This document shows positions 23,001-32,325 of a DNA stretch of 64,000 nucleotides, one piece after another (the stretch's first letter is position 1; the number at the start of each line of letters is the position of its first letter). The stretch spans positions 125,610 through 189,609 of the forward strand of contig KQ965734.1 in assembly GCA_001574975.1 (NCBI GenBank), read 5' to 3'. The DNA comes from Gonapodya prolifera JEL478 (lineage: Eukaryota > Monoblepharomycota > Monoblepharidomycetes > Monoblepharidales > Gonapodyaceae). The translations under genes and the position numbers were made by a program. Under the pieces are notes generated by a model. It did no database searches. It was not told the origin of the DNA and was given only the letters and a program-made list of their open reading frames with translations.

Positions 23001-23259
23001 CAAAGTGGTTGTTCTGGAAGTTGTTGTGCTGGAAATGTGGGGGAGGGATGTGATGCTGGGGAAAACCGCTCTGCGGTACCATCTGGTATGGATGAGCATT
23101 GCTTTGGGGGATGTGCACGACATGAACGTTGAGTGGTTGCATTGGGGCCGGTGGCAGGGCTGGGTGTGGGTTTTGGCGCCACTTTTCGCTGTAAAGCGAG
23201 TTCTGCGGAGGGGGCCCCCGAGCGTACAGAGGAACGTGAGAGAATGCCTGTGTTGCCAT
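20076..23259 (-). CDS. AlkB-like 2-oxoglutarate/Fe(II) dioxygenase with long Gln/His/Pro-rich N-terminus
   Basis: The catalytic domain is at the C-terminus. FPLHIDQPQ supplies HxD, SFGPDYSGDVIALQPNFQ precedes it, VTLGVKGDGWIVVV forms the core strand, and VGEGDAWAMVGRARTEWSHGV supplies the distal His. After an intron (donor at WSHGVICEK) the last exon ends HTRVSLNIRVE, equivalent to the family's R..S..FR 2-oxoglutarate-binding strand. Such enzymes oxidatively demethylate nucleic acids or proteins; the substrate cannot be read here. The first roughly 640 residues are disordered: Gln/His/Pro repeats, then Ser/Pro/acidic segments, a basic nuclear-type stretch (HPAKRRRQSM) and an Arg/Glu/Ala run (RKRRIAREAREAREAKEA). 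ATG at 23259 (MATQAFSHV). At least two introns near the 3' end. The exact AlkB subfamily is not clear. Confidence 0.75.
22871..23002. repeat. 66-bp tandem duplication in the Gln/His-rich region
   Basis: Two almost identical 66-bp units (22871-22936 and 22937-23002), encoding a 22-residue block around VHQSQHQQVPFHHH, in frame within the AlkB-like gene. The high identity suggests a recent duplication. Confidence 0.85.
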
Positions 23260-23432
23260 GTTTCTGAGTTAGGTGTCCCGCGTTGTGCGAGTTTGGAAAT
23301 TTTTGTGGGGAGTGGAGAGAAGGAGTGTGGATGTAAGGACAGTGCGAACATCGACTAGTGAGCTTCAGCGATAGCGAGCATCATTGCAGCAAAATTCCCG
23401 ATGTTTCTCAACTTCGCTCATAAAAAAGTCTT

Positions 23433-23811
23433 ATGTTCCAGAGCTTCGCCGTTGGTGTGCGATTCCGAACACCATCGCACGATGCGCCAGACTTCTCATC
23501 ATTCCAGGAACGTCCCCACTGTTTTGATTACATTTTTCCCTCCCTAGACACGGCTCCTCCAGCCCACAGGCCCCTCCGAACAGTTGACAGCCCCTCTCGA
23601 TACTTACTCGGATTGGCCACCAATCACCCTCGATCCCCCAGGTCCGGCGAACTCCATCGCAGAGCTTTCGTCCTTCCTCTCTCCGGAACTATATCTCGGA
23701 GAACCCGTGGCCTACTCTTCCAGAATAAGTGAAAAGCAGCTCCTCCCTTTGACCACCGTAATCGCAGGAAAAACTACGATGGTCTCGTCGGCCACAAAAA
23801 AACACACTTGA
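23433..23811 (+). CDS. Possible small orphan gene
   Basis: Weak candidate. An ATG at 23433 (MFQSFAVG) could splice (donor GTGCGATT, acceptor before 23578) into a frame reading DTYSDWPPITLDPPGPANS and ELSSFLSPELYLGEP, ending SSATKKHT with a stop at 23809-23811. The second part has protein-like composition but matches nothing I know. It sits in the 940-bp gap between the AlkB-like gene and the 3' end of the deacetylase gene. It may be noncoding. Confidence 0.25.
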
Positions 23812-24196
23812 TGTTGTGATAGGTTTTCGGCAGCGCTTTGTGGTGCCAAGGGAATTCCTATCGACGACGAGCTTTGGTTGACCTGAGCGGCCAATATGGC
23901 TTGGCGAGCTTGCTCGTGTTCCGACTCAGCATCTTTCAGTACATTTTATTCGATTAGTTCGCGATTTCTTCAGCCGGCATTTACTGTAAGATGGAAGGGG
24001 TGAGATTTCTTCGGCTTCTGTGGGACGTTCCGCAATAGCGAATAACATTTTGTTCGATTCGATTCTGCAGTAGACCAAGTGAAGCTAATTTTTAACTAGT
24101 TCTAAAGAAAGGTACTATTTGTTGCTTTTGTAGATCCGTATGAGTGTGCAAAAAAATATATATATATCCTCCCAAGTCCAAAAGTCCACAAGAATT
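23812..24196. other. Intergenic, AT-richer stretch downstream of the deacetylase gene
   Basis: No credible coding frame. It contains a short TA run near 24155 (ATATATAT). Probably the 3' UTR of the minus-strand gene that ends at 24197. Confidence 0.4.
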
Positions 24197-27100
24197 CTAC
24201 GCCAACCCAACATCAATTACCTGTTGGAATGTGTTGCCACCCCATCCAGCACCTGGTGTAGTGAACCACACGAAAAAGATGTATGGGGGTGCGTTCAGGG
24301 CAGGCACTGTCAACGTATAAGTGTAGGTCGTGTAGGAAGACGTAGTGGCCGCAACGACGCTGTTGTAGCCGTAGTTTGAAACTAGGGCTTGCGAGTTTTT
24401 CTGAATGGTGTGGTTCTTCAGTTTCTATGTATCGGTCGGAAGTGTCAATATCTCGCGCTCACCTCATGGAGTTCAACAAACACGTCTTTGGCTGTGCTAG
24501 TCCATACCCTCACGTTCAACGTAATCGTCCCTCCCCTCGCCGAAACCGTGGCAGGGAACGAGCTCACGTCAAGGCACTGAGTGGCTCCGCACGGGCTTGT
24601 GATCGCCCTCACCGTTGTGGTGATGCGAGGTGTGGTCGTTGGGAGCCGTGCTGTCGTCTGAGAGCCAGACGACAGAGAGACTGCAATAACCTGGTGAGAA
24701 GGTGGAGGTGTTAAAATCGGGATACGATTAAGAAACAGTACAAATTGTCTAACCTGGTTCCAGAGCATTCCGTCCCAACCGGCTCCTGAGCTTGTGATCC
24801 AAATGAACCTGGTGGAAAGCAAGGATCACTGTCTCATAGAACGAGGCTTGCTTTCACACAGTCGTTCTCACCAATTGTATGGAGCGTTTGTGAGAGCACT
24901 ATACGTAACAGTGAATGTGTACGTCGTGTACGCAGAAGTAGTGGACGCTGTGATTGCGCTGTAGGCGTAGTTGGACACAAGCGCGAGACTGTTGGTCTGC
25001 TCAGCAAAATGCGTTAAACCAAGTTAAGATTGGAACTCTCTTATCGTCTTTCTCACCTCATGAAGCTCCACGAAAGCATCCAGGGCCGTCTTGGACCAAA
25101 CCTTCACTGCCACACTGTACGTTCCCGCAACGCGGGAGATGCTTAAGGGGATCGTGGACACATCGACGCAATACGCGGCAGTGGCCCCGCAAGGACTTGC
25201 AATGGCCACCGTCGTTGTCACCGGGAGGGCAGTGGTAGTTGCCCTGCGGGTCGTGGTAGGCCCGCGAGTGGTGGTTGGGTTGGTAAGGGTAACAGCAACA
25301 TTCTAAAGCGAAGATGGTTTTCAAACCATTGGATTTGAATACAGCGGACATGCGCGACCCACCTGACTCCAGAGTACACCGCTCCATCCGGCACCAGGGT
25401 TAGTCAACCAAACAAACCTTGGAAGACAAGAACAATTGAAATGTCTCGCAAATATTCACAAGAGTAACACCGATACGCACCAGTTGTACGTTGTAGTGGA
25501 TGGCAGAGCTGACCATTCCGCGGTAAAGTTGTACACCATGTAACTGGAACCTGTCGATGCCGCGATTGAATTATACGCATAGTTTGAAACAATCGCCAAA
25601 GTGTTGGTCTTTACCGAGTCAGGTTAGGAGATTCTCCATGGTCAATCTTCAGGTGAGGCACTTACGTCATGAAGTTCCACAAACGCATCCTTCGCTGATT
25701 GTACCCAGAATCGCACACTGACAACGTACGATCCCCCAGCCGCTGAGACAGTGGTCGCGAGGGTGCTTACGTCAACGCAGAAAGTGGCGGCAGCACCACA
25801 TGGACTGGCGGGGGCCGTCGTCGTCCTTGGTGCGGAGTTGGTCGTTCTCAGAGCCGTTGTGGATGTCACCGTTGCAGTTGTACTGCCCACGGTTGTCTGC
25901 TTCAACGTTGTGGTGGGAACGGCGGTTGTGCTTCGGAGGGAGGTTGTTTGGGCAGCGCTCGTGGCAGGGATTGTGAAGGTTAGAGCCCCTGCGGTGGTTT
26001 GCCCAGCGGCGGTGGTCGGGGCAGCATTTGTTGAGGTCGATAGGCGTGCGGCAGTGGTCGGGATACCGTTTGTCGAGGTCGATTGGCCTGGGGCGGTAGT
26101 CGGGATACCGTTTGTCGAGGTCGATTGGCCTGGGACGGTAGTCGGGACACCGTTTGTCGAGGTCGATTGGCCAGCTGCGGAGGTCGGGATGACATTTGTG
26201 GAGGTCGAAGATGCCAATGGCTGTGAAGTTGTTTGCGGCGCATTTGTTGTAACAAGCGCCGTGGATGTTTGCGTGACCGTTGTTGTGGATAGGGTGGCGC
26301 TCGTGGACGTTTGCGAGAGCGTTGTCGTTGTAGATTGGGTAGTTTGGGTGGCGGTCGTTACCGTGATGGTTTGCGTCGTTAAGGTGGTCGAACTAGCGGT
26401 TGCGAAGTCAGTTATTGCAAATCAGATATCGATACAAGACGACACTCACGTCACCGTAGTTTCACTGGAGAAAAAAAATGAAGAAGAGACCCAATATTGT
26501 TACATTTTACATCGGTTACTCCCAAGAATTACCTCTTAACCTACCTGGTTGTCGCAGTCGTGGATGGTGTCTCCGAGGTCGTAATAGTTGTTGTGGGAGT
26601 TTCCGAGGTTGTTTGTGTCGTGGTTGGAGTCTCACTGGGTACGGGGCAGTCGGAAGTCGGAAGTCGGCCGTCGGTGGTCGGCGGTCGGCATATGAGATTA
26701 CGAGTCAGAAGGTACGAGAAGAACGCCAAGATCAGGATTTAACGCACGTGGTGGTCTCAGTCGAGGTCTGAGTCTCGCTCGTGGTCGCCGTGGTTGTCGG
26801 AGTCTCTCTGTGGAAGTGGTCAACAGTTGTTTCGTGTTGGTGTGAAAAAAAAAAGAATTCCAGTGGCATGGCTCAAAATCAACTGACGTGGTGGTCTCAG
26901 TCGTGGTCTGAGTCTCGCTCGTGGTCGCCGTGGTTGTCGGAGTCTCTCTGTGGAAGTGGTCAACAGTTGTTTGGTGTTGGTGTGAAAAAAAAGAATTCCA
27001 GTGGCATGGCTCAAAATCAACTGACGTTGTGGTCTCTGTCGTGGTCTGAGTCTCGCTTGTGGTCGCCGTGGTTGTCGGAGTCTCTCTGTGGAAATGGGCA

Positions 27101-30100
27101 ACAGTTGCTTGGTGTTGGTGTGGAAAAAAAATTTTAACTGGCATGGCTCAAACTCAACTGACGTTGTGGTTTCGGTGGTCGTCTGAGTCTCGCTTGTGGT
27201 CGCCGTGGTTGTGGGAGTTTCCGTCGTCGTTTCTGAGGTCGTCGCAGTTTCGCTCGTCGTGTGCGTTGCGGTAGTAGTTCCGGAGGTCGTTGACGTAGTT
27301 CCGGTGGTAGTTTCGGTCGTGGTGGACGTCGCTCTTTCGGAAGAGGGTCAGAGCTTGGAAGATGATGAAGTGAAGCGAAAACCTACGATGTTGTGAAAGT
27401 CGTAGTTCTGATGACCGAAACAAAAAGGAACGATGAGTATTGTACATCAAAAGCCTCCATTACAGGAATGCGCAGCGTCAATCGCCACTCACGTTGACAG
27501 AGATGATGTGGTCGTGGTAACCACGACTGGACTTGAACTAAGCGAGGGCAGCGGATGAAGCAATGGTTCAAACAGTATCTGCGCAGATGCTGCCTGAGAT
27601 GGACTCACAACACAATGGCTTGACTCAAGGTGATCACTTGAGTGGTTCCGGGAGTGGTGGAAACAACAATGGTCTAAAATTCGGAAGATCAGCACATTTG
27701 AACCGACCCCGGAAATAGAAAAAAAAACACTCACCGCGAAATCGTTACCAATCTTCTCAATCGTTTGTCCGTTCGCAGCGACAGTGCTCGCGGGCACAGT
27801 GATCCGCACTTTGCACGTCCCCGTGCTTTTCACGTAGATTTTGCTGATCGAACTTGTACCGGTGTTGGTGTTCACGAGGTCATACGAGACCGTCGCTCCA
27901 CAGGTCTCCCTCGTTCTGCGCTCGGCGTAGAGGGCGTACAGATCGTCTCCCTTTAAGCTGCATGAGAGGGTGAACGTTAATTGCGGAAGCGGAGAGAACA
28001 ACCCCGGATTCATGTAGTTACCTCACGACGGGCCAGTTCACTAAACCAAGATACACCGAGAAGACCTTTTCCATCCACTACGTGTCAAGGTTTCACGTGA
28101 GTTTGCGAAACTCGTTGCAACCCTTCCGAACAAATGAACGAACCTGAGCCAGCACACCCAGCTTCCCAGTATACCCTCCGACAGTGACAGATGGCATGTC
28201 AGCCGTCCTCAAGTTTGCTTGATGGAACATCACGGGGTCGTGTCGGATGGACATGAACAGCTGCAGTTGACGCGCCCCTTCGCGGTCGAGGATTTGCTGC
28301 CACCTGCAGATGCAGACGCAGACGCATAGTGAGACGCCCCTGTTTAGTTGACATGCAACAATGGTGCAAGAATATGTGTACTCACGTCGACATGCCCAGC
28401 GTGGTGTTGTACATAACCTAAGAAGAAAGAATCAGCTTTGGAACCGGGAAGTGTGTTAAACGAGTAAGCCATATTAGGTACTCACATTGTACACGTACTC
28501 AATCTCGGAGGGCTGCGTACAGTGGTAGTACACGTGGCAAGGCCATCTGAGAAAAAACGACGCCCGTTATTGTACCCAAAATTGCAATTTTGACACACAC
28601 GAGAGAGTGGCTCACCTCGGCATGACGGTGTATCCAGCATAGTTGGATGTCGCAGCGGTGGAGATCCAGAACTGGTAGGGGTTCGAAGGCGTGATGGCAG
28701 GCCTAGGACAACCGTGGCAACGTGGATAAACAAATAAGAAAAAAGGAGGGCTCTGCGGTGGGCACGCAAACGTACCTAGAATTATCCCCGACGACTGATA
28801 TGATACCAAAGTCCGACAAGGCTTTCAGAGCCCATTCTGAAAGGGGACAAAATCCGGGATGAGAACAAACACCACCAACCAGCAATGACGAAAAAGCAAC
28901 GTGTGTCGCACCATTATGAAGACCACTGATTTGCGGCGTAACCATCGTTTTGTTGCTCCAGTACGTCTTGCCGGCCAAGTTAAGGAACTGGGCGCCCCCC
29001 ATCTTGTAGTTCACGGAGAGTTCTGAGGTTGAGTCGGTGCATGAGGGAAGATTCGCCGGCCATCATGAACAAACAAAAGCAACCGAAAAAGGAAAGAAGG
29101 AACACACCATTTTTGATATCCGAATAGGAAACGTTATCCAGGTTTTCGTGCTACGAAAGGGGAAGGAAATCGAATCGATGTCGTCACTTTGATCGCTTCC
29201 ACACGGAATGCCGCCACAAAACTGCCATACCGTAAACGTGTGCGAAGTCCACGTGAAGGTCCCGCTCGAGATACTGGGCGACGTGACTTGGGTCGTGAGC
29301 GAGTTGAACAGCTTGTCGCCTCGAAGGGCCGCGGCCGTCCACACGGTGGAGTAGGTTTTGGGCCATCCTAAACACCATCACCACAAGCAGAACGGAACGG
29401 AGGATTTCAACGGCGTGTTCCCCGCGTGCACGAAAAGGAAAAAGGGGGCGTACGCACGGACTTCACCCGTGGCGCCCGCGGGCTTGATAAACTCCACGTC
29501 GACGTACCGCTCCGTGTCGATATCGATGAACCAGGTAGGGTTGGTGTTTGCGATCTGCTCAAGGATGCCGTTGCCGTTGAAAGCGAATTCGAGCTTGAAT
29601 GTACTGCCCGTGGGTAAACGCGAGTTGAGGTTCGTTTGCCATGTGGCGAGGGTCTGCAGGTCGGCGTAGGAGACGCGGAAGTTGTATGTCTGCTTGCTGT
29701 TTGTAGGCGTGATCTCCGTCGTGAGGAATAGATCGTCCACTTGACCAAGCATAATGGTTCGCCTCCATCCGGGCAATAACCCGCGCATTCCCCATGCAAG
29801 CCACATGTGGTCGAGCCAAAGTGACGTGGAACTGGTTCGGCAAGGGGCGAAGTGGGTTTAGCATACACTCATTGTGGAGAGCAAATATGCTGCGCTGTGC
29901 GCGACGTACGTACCTCCACCACCCGAAACTCGTGAAGAAGCGCATGACTTCACGCCCACTGCCATGCCACGCCACGCCACGAAGCAACAAACCAACTTGA
30001 TTCATTCATTTGTTCGAAGTCGAATGGAGACTCGGACTCACTCTGTGTACCGCACCACGACACACACGACCGACGTCGACGTAAAACTCGCGCTGGGGTC

Positions 30101-31393
30101 CAATGTGGCGCACGTGGTCACGTTGGCGATGTTGGCGGGGAGGGGCGTGTACAGGCTGGCCGGGTCTGTCGAGGGCAGAGGGGAGGAGGTTTGCACATAC
30201 ACGTGAGCCCAACCCCCACCTAACGCAATCGCAGCGGCGAAGAGTGGAGGAAACTCACAGTGGTACAACCCTGTCGTATCCAACTTCCCCGTCGACTTCA
30301 TATTCGCGAGTGCCGCAAACGCCGGCGCGATGGCAATGTTCTGCACCTCGCTCGTTCCCCCGAGGACGGTCGTGCCCTCGGTCGGGGTCGGGTAGTCGTT
30401 GAGAACGACCCGGCGGACAGAGTATGTGCGTTCGTAGGATTCGATCTGTGCATGAGCGTAACAAGTGGGGTGGGAAGGAACAGGGGGAGTGTGAGGGAGT
30501 GTGAATTCTGGGCATGCGAATGTTGAGAGAATCCGCCTCCGGCAGAGAATAGGTCTCGGTGGGCTCACTCCTGTGAGCGTGTGTAAAGTCTGGGCACATG
30601 GCTATTCGGAGTATTCCCCTCCGGCGGACTCCTCGTTCAGCGCTGCGCGCCTAGGCCTCGGTCCTTGGTCAGCGCCTATCGGTGCTTAGGACCTTGATGC
30701 TCGCTCCGCTCGCATGACTCGGTCTTGCGTATTTCGCACTCCAGACCTCGCAGACTCCCCCCCAACCCCTAGTACGTACGTAAGACCATTGCGATGCCGT
30801 GAGTGCAGACTCGTACAACCCCGACGCGCTATTGTACTGTAGCAGAGATATCCGGTCAGCAACGGACGATTATTTCTTTTTCCAAATTTGGAAATGCATG
30901 AACAAGTCTACCCACGTATACCAAGGACGTGGACGTGAATACGATCACCGAGTATTTGGGCGCGCCCGTCGAATCCAGGAGGGGGATGTTGCCTGCGTAT
31001 CCGGACTGCGGAATCGATATTGTGTCCCAGGGGATTTCATACCCGTTGAAAGTGGCCTCGGGCGCTGCGGGGGGGGAGGAGGGGCATCAAGAAGGAGTGA
31101 GAAAAGGGTAGGGTGCCGTCGTTTGAATCCGCTCTTGTGGTGGGTTCCGGAAGAGGGAGCGGTGCCTTGCGGGGCAAGCATCTCCACCCCACGCCGCCGT
31201 TTCCCCCACCGGATGCCGATCTGTCGCCCTCTTCCCCTCTCCCGCGCAGGCACTCACCATCCTGTCCGCCGTTATCATTTGTGAGCACCAGCGCGCGGTG
31301 TCCGACTCGCGTGGTGATCGCCGCGGAGACTGCAGACGTGGCCAGCAGCAGCAGCAAGAGCCGGATCGCGGCCATTCGCGGCATCCCGGGCAT
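24197..31393 (-). CDS. Secreted Agd3-like (CE18) polysaccharide deacetylase with Thr-rich linkers and three carbohydrate-binding-like modules
   Basis: Signal peptide from ATG 31393 (AAIRLLLLLLATSAVSA). Agd3-type N-terminal domains follow (NGYEIPWDTISIPQSGYAGN, YNSASGLYESALTASQW, TTGLYHCEFPPL). The catalytic NodB-like domain has the paired Asp in RRTIMLGQVDDLFLTTEI (about 29750-29700), FKLEFAFNGNGIL, SHTFT spliced to HENLDNVSYSDIKN (His-x3-His metal site split by an intron, about 29150-29230), PQISGLHNGA, SDFGIISVVGDNSR and RHDPVMFHQANLR (about 28210). All are Agd3/CE18 hallmarks, so the metal site looks intact; the family deacetylates amino-sugar exopolysaccharide. Downstream are Thr-rich mini-exons, 42-bp repeats, and three modules of about 110 residues, each with SPCGA..CVDVS, AKDAFVELHDV-like, LALVSNYAYNA-like and GAGWDGMLWNQ-like blocks. 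More than 20 introns. That the modules belong to the same gene rests on inferred splicing near 27613; two adjacent genes remain possible. Confidence 0.82.
26010..26215. repeat. 42-bp tandem coding repeats (about five units)
   Basis: Units of 42 bp encode a 14-residue block (QSTSTNGIPTTAPG and variants) on the minus strand, in the mucin-like linker just before the first carbohydrate-binding-like module. The middle units are nearly identical; the outer ones have drifted. Confidence 0.88.
26649..26692. repeat. Degenerate GTCGG / GAAGTCGG simple repeat
   Basis: A short run of GTCGG, GAAGTCGG and GGTCGGCG motifs within an apparent intron between two Thr-rich mini-exons of the deacetylase gene. 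Confidence 0.6.
26746..27190. repeat. Tandem array of about 138-bp exon-plus-intron units
   Basis: Three full units (about 26746-26884, 26885-27022, 27023-27161) and a partial fourth. Read on the minus strand, each unit holds a mini-exon encoding ETPTTTATTSETQTTTETTT followed by an intron starting GTCAGTTGA and ending in a pyrimidine-rich CCACTTCCACAG. Both exon and intron sequence, including the A/T run, are duplicated, so the array arose by copying whole exon-intron cassettes. Confidence 0.85.
30447..30775 (-). other. Unusually long GC-rich intron in the deacetylase gene
   Basis: Between exons ending ESALTASQW and starting IESYERTYSVRR, about 330 nt are non-coding, against 50-80 nt for most introns here. 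The right half (about 30600-30780) is GC-rich, with a direct repeat GCTCGC-TCC-GCTCGC and two related CCTCCGGC-centred blocks near 30535 and 30617. This looks like an inserted sequence, but I cannot name it. Confidence 0.45.
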
Positions 31394-31658
31394 TGCAGGA
31401 CGATGCGGGGAGAGAAGAACTGGATGGAAAACAAAGGCAGAGTGTCTTCGGGGAAACCGTCCTTGTATGCCACAGCGAGTTCATTCCGAATTGGGGAGGG
31501 CGCGTGGCGCGTGGCGTATTGCTTGCACACCTCCAGATCCCGCACTTCCAAGTAGCAGCGTTTTTTGGGGCTGAAAAGTATAGTTATTGCAGTTTGCTCT
31601 TTCGTTGACCCCAGACCCAATCAAATCGCTGCGATAACCCGATTGCCGTACATGATAC

Positions 31659-31750
31659 AAGGACCCTCACTGTCCGAGGTTGTATGTCCGAGGTTGTACA
31701 TATTAAAAAAACAATGAATATAAAAACAATGACGCTCAGTCTCTGCAAGA
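31659..31750 (+). repeat. Decayed short interspersed repeat, copy 1
   Basis: Carries AAGGACCCTCACTGTCC, then GAGGTTGTA (duplicated locally), an A-run with AAAACAATG, and ACAATGACGCTCAGTCTCT. It shares these blocks in order with copies at 32090 and 32150. It lies upstream of the deacetylase gene. No protein is encoded. Confidence 0.6.
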
Positions 31751-32089
31751 GAGGGGCGAGAGCGGATGTGGTCTGTGCGTGCAGGTCGCTGGGCAGAAGT
31801 GTAAAGTTCAAGTCATGGAAAAAATAAAACGACGACATGCTTGATCTGCTTCAGAGTTCTCGACATCAAAAAAAAGTACATATTAAGTCCGATGGAAAAA
31901 TTAGATCCATACTGGATCCATCTGCTTCGGCGTTTTCGTAATCAAAAACGCTTCCTTGGCTGTCATCACCTGCGTCGGGCAGAGTGCACACAAAACGGGT
32001 ATGTATTTGATGAAATTAATCACACCGCGCTCCACTCGTATGCACATAACGACTAAAAGCCTCGCACTACCATGTACTGACTTGCTACA

Positions 32090-32140
32090 AAGGCTTTCAT
32101 TGTCGAATGTTGTATCAGAAAAGCAATGTCGCTCAGCCTC
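32090..32140 (+). repeat. Decayed short interspersed repeat, copy 2
   Basis: AAAGGCTTTCATTGTCGAAT, GTTGTATCAGAAAAGCAATG, then TCGCTCAGCCTCTCC: the same order of blocks as the other two copies, but the most diverged at its left end. Confidence 0.55.
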
Positions 32141-32149
32141 TCCTGCCAA

Positions 32150-32232
32150 AGGACCCTCATTGTCCAAGGTTGTATTAAAAAAACAATGAAAACAATATCG
32201 TTCGCCAAAACAGTGACGTTGCGCCTCTCCAG
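32150..32232 (+). repeat. Decayed short interspersed repeat, copy 3
   Basis: AAAGGACCCTCATTGTCC, AAGGTTGTATTAAAAAAAC, AATG, and then CAGTGACGTTGCGCCTCTCC. It lies almost directly after copy 2 in the same orientation. Confidence 0.6.
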
Positions 32233-32278
32233 AGCCCCCACACCCACACCCACACACCGCCTCGAGTAGGGACGGACG

Positions 32279-32292
32279 TACATACGTATGTA
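32279..32292. repeat. Perfect 14-bp palindrome TACATACGTATGTA
   Basis: Exact inverted repeat 34 bp downstream of the LRR gene stop (minus strand). It could be part of the 3' processing region or a chance palindrome. Confidence 0.5.
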
Positions 32293-32325
32293 GCATCACC
32301 CTCATCACCAAATCACTTGTACTAC

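Larger units (their letters stand above)
31394..32325. other. Intergenic region with repeat copies, between two co-directional genes
   Basis: About 930 bp between the start of the deacetylase gene and the stop of the LRR gene (both minus). Besides the three repeat copies it has GATCCATACTGGATCCAT near 31904 (a short palindrome pair) and no convincing gene. A Cys-rich minus frame spanning 31901-32329 runs through the repeats and is not credible. Confidence 0.55.

Noticed and set aside
22756-23358. 200-residue plus-strand frame rich in Trp, Val and Gly
   Set aside because: Antisense of the Gln/His/Pro-rich AlkB-like N-terminus; no start context or family match.
25751-26539. Val-rich 262-residue plus-strand frame
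   Set aside because: It is the complement of the Thr-rich linkers of the deacetylase gene; poly-Val and Val-Glu-Val runs arise from reading ACN/ACG codons backwards.
26010-27190. Regularly spaced repeats that could suggest a CRISPR array
   Set aside because: The units are coding or exon-intron cassettes in a eukaryotic gene with no variable spacers.
31394-32325. Possible transposable element
   Set aside because: No transposase, reverse transcriptase, terminal repeats or target-site duplication could be found; only short decayed repeat blocks.
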